Below are positions 58,062-64,000 of a DNA stretch of 64,000 nt, piece after piece. Position 1 is the first letter of the stretch. Each line of letters begins with the position of its first letter. The stretch is from Myxococcales bacterium. GTDB taxonomy: Bacteria > Myxococcota_A > Polyangia > Polyangiales > Polyangiaceae. A program made the translations under genes and the position numbers. The stretch spans positions 1 through 64,000 of the forward strand of contig SECP01000013.1 in the NCBI GenBank assembly GCA_004193285.1, given 5' to 3'. The notes beneath the pieces are model-generated. The model had not been told where the DNA came from, searched no databases, and worked only from the letters and a program-made list of their open reading frames with translations.

Positions 58062-58796
58062 GTGGAAAGCCAATCTTCGCCCGAGTCCCTCCGTTACAAG
58101 CGAGTCATTCTCAAGCTGTCGGGGGAGGCGCTGAGCGGAAAAGAAGGCGGCTCCGGCATCGACACCACGACGCTCAAGGAAACCGCGATGGAGCTGGCGG
58201 AGGTGCACGCCACCGGCGTCCAGCTCGGGCTCGTGGTGGGCGGCGGTAACATCTTCCGCGGCTTGCGCGGCGCGAGCGAAGGCATGGACCGCGCGCAGAG
58301 CGACTACATGGGCATGCTGGCGACGGTCATCAACTCACTGGCGCTCCAGGACGCGCTGGAGCGCTCGGGGGTTCCGACCCGCGTCATGACCGCGATCGAG
58401 ATCAAGCAGCTGGCGGAGCCGTACATCCGTCGCCGCGCGATCCGCCACCTGGATCGCGGCCACGCGGTCATCTTCGCCGCCGGTACCGGCAACCCCTACT
58501 TCTCGACGGACACCGCGGCCGCGCTTCGCGCCATGGAGATGCGAGCGGATGTGCTCCTCAAGGCCACGAAGGTGGACGGCATCTACGATCGCGATCCGAG
58601 GCGCCACCCGGACGCGAAGATGCTGGAGCGCGTGAGCTACGACCGCTTCCTCGGCGATCACCTCGGGGTCATGGACTCCACCGCGGTCGCGCTTTGCCGA
58701 GAGCACAGCCTGAACATTCGCGTGTTCAAGATGGCTCGCGGCAACATCCGCCGCGTGTGCCTGGGCGAGCCCGGCGGCACGACCGTCTCGGCTTGA
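58062..58796 (+). CDS. pyrH: UMP kinase
   Basis: The protein has 244 residues from GTG 58062 (a long upstream open frame is antisense to the parvulin gene). The amino-acid-kinase fold motifs are [70 protein letters not shown] and [14 protein letters not shown]. It phosphorylates UMP to UDP as a hexamer regulated by GTP and UTP. The usual neighbours tsf and frr are not adjacent. Confidence 0.95.
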   Translation: MESQSSPESLRYKRVILKLSGEALSGKEGGSGIDTTTLKETAMELAEVHATGVQLGLVVGGGNIFRGLRGASEGMDRAQSDYMGMLATVINSLALQDALERSGVPTRVMTAIEIKQLAEPYIRRRAIRHLDRGHAVIFAAGTGNPYFSTDTAAALRAMEMRADVLLKATKVDGIYDRDPRRHPDAKMLERVSYDRFLGDHLGVMDSTAVALCREHSLNIRVFKMARGNIRRVCLGEPGGTTVSA

Positions 58797-58817
58797 TTTT
58801 TCGCTTCCGCGGCGTGG

Positions 58818-59116
58818 CTACTCTGCCGGCGCGCCGCCCTCGGGCGCGAAGGGGTCCGGCGAAAGCTCCCCCCAGCCATCCCCCGCGCAGCTGACCTCCC
58901 GCTGGCCGCCGAAGTAGGCGCAAGTTTCAGCGCCAAAGCAGCGGCCCCCCACTGGCGGCGGCTCCGTCGGGCACTCCGGGGCTGGGGGCTCGCAAGCGCC
59001 TTGTTGCGGCCAGAGCGCCCAAGCGCTTTCCAAACAGGCCGCGTTCACGCCGTCCAGCTCGCAGCTTTCGCTCTCGTAGCCGCAAGCCTTGGCCGCGGCG
59101 CAGCTCTCGCCAAGGC
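58818..59116 (-). pseudogene. Out-of-frame 3' part of Cys-rich lipoprotein
   Basis: In the frame +1 base from the gene at 59117-59713, coding continues with two more Cys-rich units: LGESCAAAKACGYESESCEL, then CPTEPPPVGGRCFGAETCAY, ending at the TGA-type stop at 58818. They resemble the CPVQPPPNGTSCAAYH unit at the end of the upstream part. The break lies at a CCCCC run (59124-59128; GGGGG on the coding strand). One extra base there would rejoin the frames. Either a real frameshift or a sequence error. Confidence 0.6.
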
Positions 59117-59713
59117 TCAGGCGCCCCCGGCTCCCGCGTCGCCTGGAGCTGCCCCACCTTCGCCGCCGCCGCCGACAGGAGCATCGCAACCCGAACGCCA
59201 TTTGTCGTCGGTCAGGCACGTCGACACGACGCGGCAAGCGGGCGCGTCGTAGTAACAGTGAAAGTTGGGGTCCGCGTGGTAGGCAGCGCAGCTCGTGCCG
59301 TTGGGCGGCGGCTGAACTGGACACGCGCCGGGAGGATACGAAGGCGCGCCCGCGGCTCCGCCCGTGGTTGGACCGCCTCCCGTAGCTCCGAAGCCGGCGC
59401 CGCCGCCGATCGCGAAGCCGCCTGCACCAGCGACTCCGAATGACCCAGCCGTCCCCACCCCGCCGGTGGTGGGCGCCCCGCCGGTGGAGGTCGCCGCGCC
59501 AGCGCCGCCGGCGCCGGGCGGAGGAGGATTCGTGCCGAAGCCCGAGGTCCCCACGTAGCCGCCTACGCCAACGGGGCGGCCGCCGCTTCCTCCCTCCGCA
59601 GGGTCGTCGCTATCTTCGTCGCCGCCGCGATGAGAGCTCCCGCAGGCGAGCGCGGTCGCCAAGACGAGAAAAGACGACGCCAGCTTGCGTGCCCGTGATG
59701 CGCGTCCAGCCAT
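59117..59713 (-). CDS. Gly-rich, Cys-rich predicted lipoprotein (5' part of a frameshifted gene)
   Basis: The frame has 198 residues from ATG 59713. The leader MAGRASRARKLASSFLVLAT ends in ALAC (Cys24). About 90 residues of Gly/Ala/Thr-rich linker follow, a layout shared with other myxobacterial surface lipoproteins in this window. The first Cys-rich unit is CPVQPPPNGTSCAAYH, followed by HCYYDAPACRVVSTCLTDDK. The frame then runs into low-complexity Gly/Ala and stops at 59117, while further Cys-rich units lie in another frame (58818-59116). I read it as one broken gene. The function is unknown. Confidence 0.6.
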   Translation of the reverse strand: MAGRASRARKLASSFLVLATALACGSSHRGGDEDSDDPAEGGSGGRPVGVGGYVGTSGFGTNPPPPGAGGAGAATSTGGAPTTGGVGTAGSFGVAGAGGFAIGGGAGFGATGGGPTTGGAAGAPSYPPGACPVQPPPNGTSCAAYHADPNFHCYYDAPACRVVSTCLTDDKWRSGCDAPVGGGGEGGAAPGDAGAGGA

Positions 59714-60274
59714 GGGAGCGAGGCGAGCATAACCGGTCGTGACCGTTGCAGTCATGCCTGCCGTGACCGCAACCAGCGTGCCAAGCCGCTTTCCCGGCTT
59801 CCTCGGTCGTGGGGTGCGTCCGATGCAGCCCTGGCACAATTTGGCTCAGAACGAGGGACGGCGGCGCCATGCCCGCACTTTGCGGAGGCCCAAGGTCCAC
59901 CGCGCTCTACCGATGGGCTCGAGATTGCCGCCGAGCTCGACATTTCCTCCCGCGCCCACGCGCAGCTCGCCCAGTGCCCGAGCTCGTCGTCCGCGACGCC
60001 GGAGGCTTCCTGAATGTAGCCGCCACGGGAAGGTTTCTCATGCGGTTGCGCACGACCTTTCGTCGCCGCGAGCGGTGTTCGGGAGCACCCGACGCCGCTG
60101 CGCTGCGAGCCGCGTGAAGCACCGCGCCGTGCTCAGCAGTTAGCTCGCGTTGCGCGAACGTCGGACAAGCGACGTCCACGCTTCATTCCCCAAGCTGGAC
60201 GCGAAATCGCGCTCCGGGAATATCCGCGCGCGCCAGGCTGCCACGGCCACAAACCAGGCTAAGCTCCCCGCGTC
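59714..60274. other. 561-bp gene-free region before ccmF
   Basis: Several overlapping short frames exist on both strands (for example 59809-60117 plus and 59907-60179 minus), but none shows a domain or a ribosome binding site. One plus frame around 59880-60010 (DGLEIAAELDISSRAHAQLA, then stop) looks more protein-like and might be a gene remnant; I cannot identify it. The ccmF promoter should lie at the right end. Confidence 0.35.
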
Positions 60275-62620
<2,346 letters not shown>

Positions 62621-63223
62621 AGAAGCCAAAGTAGAGCCGCTCGACCCCCAACCCTCAGAAGCCTCGGAGGCGACGGAGCCGGCGCCGCCCCCGCCGGCCG
62701 AAGCCGAGCGCAAGGATCCACTGGGCCCGGAGCTGGTTTCCTTCCTGCGCAAGGCAGTGCCCGCGGTGTGGCTCCTGGGCGCGGTCGTCGCGGGCACGCT
62801 GTCCGGAGCGCCGCTCTTCTTCCTCGTGATGGCGGCGGGCGTGCTCGCGCTCATCGTGGTGCTGCTCTGGTCGAGCGTGCAAAGCTTGACCGGCGGCGCC
62901 ACCCTCGGCTTCGAGGAGGCGCTCGGCATGGGCGCGCCTTCCCGCGCCGAGGAGGAAAAGCGCGCGGTGCTGCGCGCCTTGAAGGATCTCGAATACGAGC
63001 GCGGCGTCGGCAAGATCTCGCCGGAGGACTACGCGGAGCTGTCCGCCAGGTACCGCGCAGAAGCGAAGCGGCTCATGCAAACGTTGGACGTCACGCTTGG
63101 TCCGGCTCGCGCGGCGGTGGAAAAGGACATCGCGTCCCGCCTCGCGCGCGCCGGCATCACCCAGGTCCAGAGCGCGCCCGCGGTGGACCCCGAGCCTGCT
63201 CGAGAGCGCGAAGAGGAGGCACC

Positions 63224-64000
63224 ATGAAGCGCCTTCGCATCGCCCTGCTCGCGGTCGCGCTCGCAGCCCCGAGCAGCACCTTCGCGCAGCAGCTGCCCAA
63301 CGGTCACCCTACGCCGACCTCCCAACAGGCGGAGGAGGAGGACGCGATCATGCCCAGCGGCTCCGTTCCTCCCGGCAGCATCCAAGTGCGGCTGCTGAAC
63401 GAGAACGGCGACCCCTTGCCGAACACGGAAGTGCGCCTGGGCGTGCAGTTCCAGAAGATCTCGGAAGGCGAGAAAAAGACGCAAAAAGTCGCCAAAACGG
63501 ACGCTCGCGGCGAGGTGCTGTTCAGCGGGCTCACCACCGGCGGCGACTTCAGCTACCGAGTGAGCGCCGTAAGCGGACCTGCCGAGTACGCCTCGGATCC
63601 GATCCAGCTCAAGCCGGACACGGGCATGGTCGCCTTGCTGCACGTGTACCCCTTCACGCGGCGCGTGGAGGAGGCCGCCGTCGGCGCGATCGTCTTCGTG
63701 TACGTGGAGACGCGCGACGACGTCTTCCAGTTCGAGGTGCTCACGCGCTACGGCAACCGGGCCCCGAAGAGCTGGGTGCCAGACGACGCGAAGATGCGCC
63801 TGCCGGAGGGCTTCAAGGCGTTCAAAGCCGGCGAGTCGATGAGCGACGTGCGCTTCGAGGAAGAGCCCGGTCGCGGGGCGACCTTGCGCGGCACATTTTC
63901 ACCCGGCCAGCACCAGGCGTCGTTCCGCTTCCAAGTGCCGCGTCACGGGGAGTCCAGCGCTGCCTTCAGCTTCGGGCTCCCGCCCCACGTGGGTGAGGCT
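63224..64000 (+). CDS. Exported protein with carboxypeptidase-regulatory/Ig-like domain (partial)
   Basis: The frame starts at ATG 63224 (ATGA overlap) and is open to the window edge, giving at least 259 residues; the C-terminus is missing. MKRLRIALLAVALAAPSSTF plus AQ is a signal peptide. Residues about 45-130 resemble a carboxypeptidase-regulatory-like or MSCRAMM-type beta-sandwich: IQVRLLNENGDPLPNTEVRL, TDARGEVLFSGLTTGGDFSY. Further strand-rich sequence follows (FVYVETRDDVFQFEVLTRYG). It is co-transcribed with ccmF and the CcmI-like gene. A role in cytochrome maturation is only suggested by position. Confidence 0.75.
   Translation, partial: MKRLRIALLAVALAAPSSTFAQQLPNGHPTPTSQQAEEEDAIMPSGSVPPGSIQVRLLNENGDPLPNTEVRLGVQFQKISEGEKKTQKVAKTDARGEVLFSGLTTGGDFSYRVSAVSGPAEYASDPIQLKPDTGMVALLHVYPFTRRVEEAAVGAIVFVYVETRDDVFQFEVLTRYGNRAPKSWVPDDAKMRLPEGFKAFKAGESMSDVRFEEEPGRGATLRGTFSPGQHQASFRFQVPRHGESSAAFSFGLPPHVGEA

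Noticed and set aside
59829-59845. Sigma-54 promoter (TGGCAC element) before ccmF
   Set aside because: TGGCAC is followed by AATTTGGCT rather than the required TGC element at the correct spacing.

Overview
The window is very GC-rich, densely coded DNA from one chromosome. A Myxococcota (myxobacterial) origin is the best inference. The evidence is two membrane-anchored Ser/Thr kinases, several PATAN/DUF4388 and receiver proteins, a CarD/CdnL regulator, a small Lys/Ala histone H1-like protein, about eleven predicted lipoproteins, DUF4215 Cys-rich repeats with a fibro-slime domain, and an AgmX/PglI-type C-terminal domain. No rRNA, tRNA, insertion sequence, prophage or CRISPR array was recognised.

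Layout. 1-0.7 kb: degenerate tandem repeats and gene-free DNA. 0.8-10 kb: TetR regulator, zapA, trpS, an orphan DNA methyltransferase, an rnc/secreted protein/parvulin operon, two membrane proteins, a beta-barrel protein and trmL. 10-20 kb: Ser/Thr kinase, a propeller-like lipoprotein with no normal start codon, a PATAN-J-domain protein, an NtrC-type regulator and a TPR/peptidase-MA lipoprotein. 20-26.8 kb: SAM hydroxide adenosyltransferase, small unknown proteins, rph with a degenerate lipoate-ligase-like protein, and a second Ser/Thr kinase coupled to queE. 26.8-37.5 kb: a six-gene minus-strand operon: dapF, receiver/degenerate GGDEF protein, pseudo-receiver/PATAN protein, beta-decarboxylating dehydrogenase, HPt/receiver/PATAN/PEGA membrane protein and sulfatase-fold lipoprotein. 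37.6-44 kb: an AroK-AroB fusion and a block of surface lipoproteins. 44-48.8 kb: CarD, Ppx/GppA, an OmpA-type lipoprotein and the histone-like gene. 48.9-58.8 kb: AgmX-like and HNH genes, coaD, a hybrid histidine kinase, KamA-family radical SAM enzyme, parvulin lipoprotein and pyrH. 58.8-64 kb: a frameshifted Cys-rich lipoprotein, a gene-free gap, ccmF, a CcmI-like membrane protein and a partial secreted protein cut by the window edge.

Gene packing is extreme. Thirteen same-strand junctions overlap as ATGA or GTGA, which suggests translational coupling. Seven of twelve convergent pairs overlap at their 3' ends, and two of these share a palindromic CTAG as both stop codons.

The most interesting system candidate is the 26.8-37.5 kb operon. 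It joins cell-wall/amino-acid enzymes to several phosphorelay-type modules (HPt, receivers, pseudo-receivers, a GGDEF fold with a lost active site) but contains no histidine kinase. Other leads are the lipoprotein at 11771 that lacks a standard start codon, the homopolymer frameshift at 59124-59128, the lipoate-ligase-like protein without its catalytic lysine, and the strong hairpins near 44.8 and 47.45 kb.
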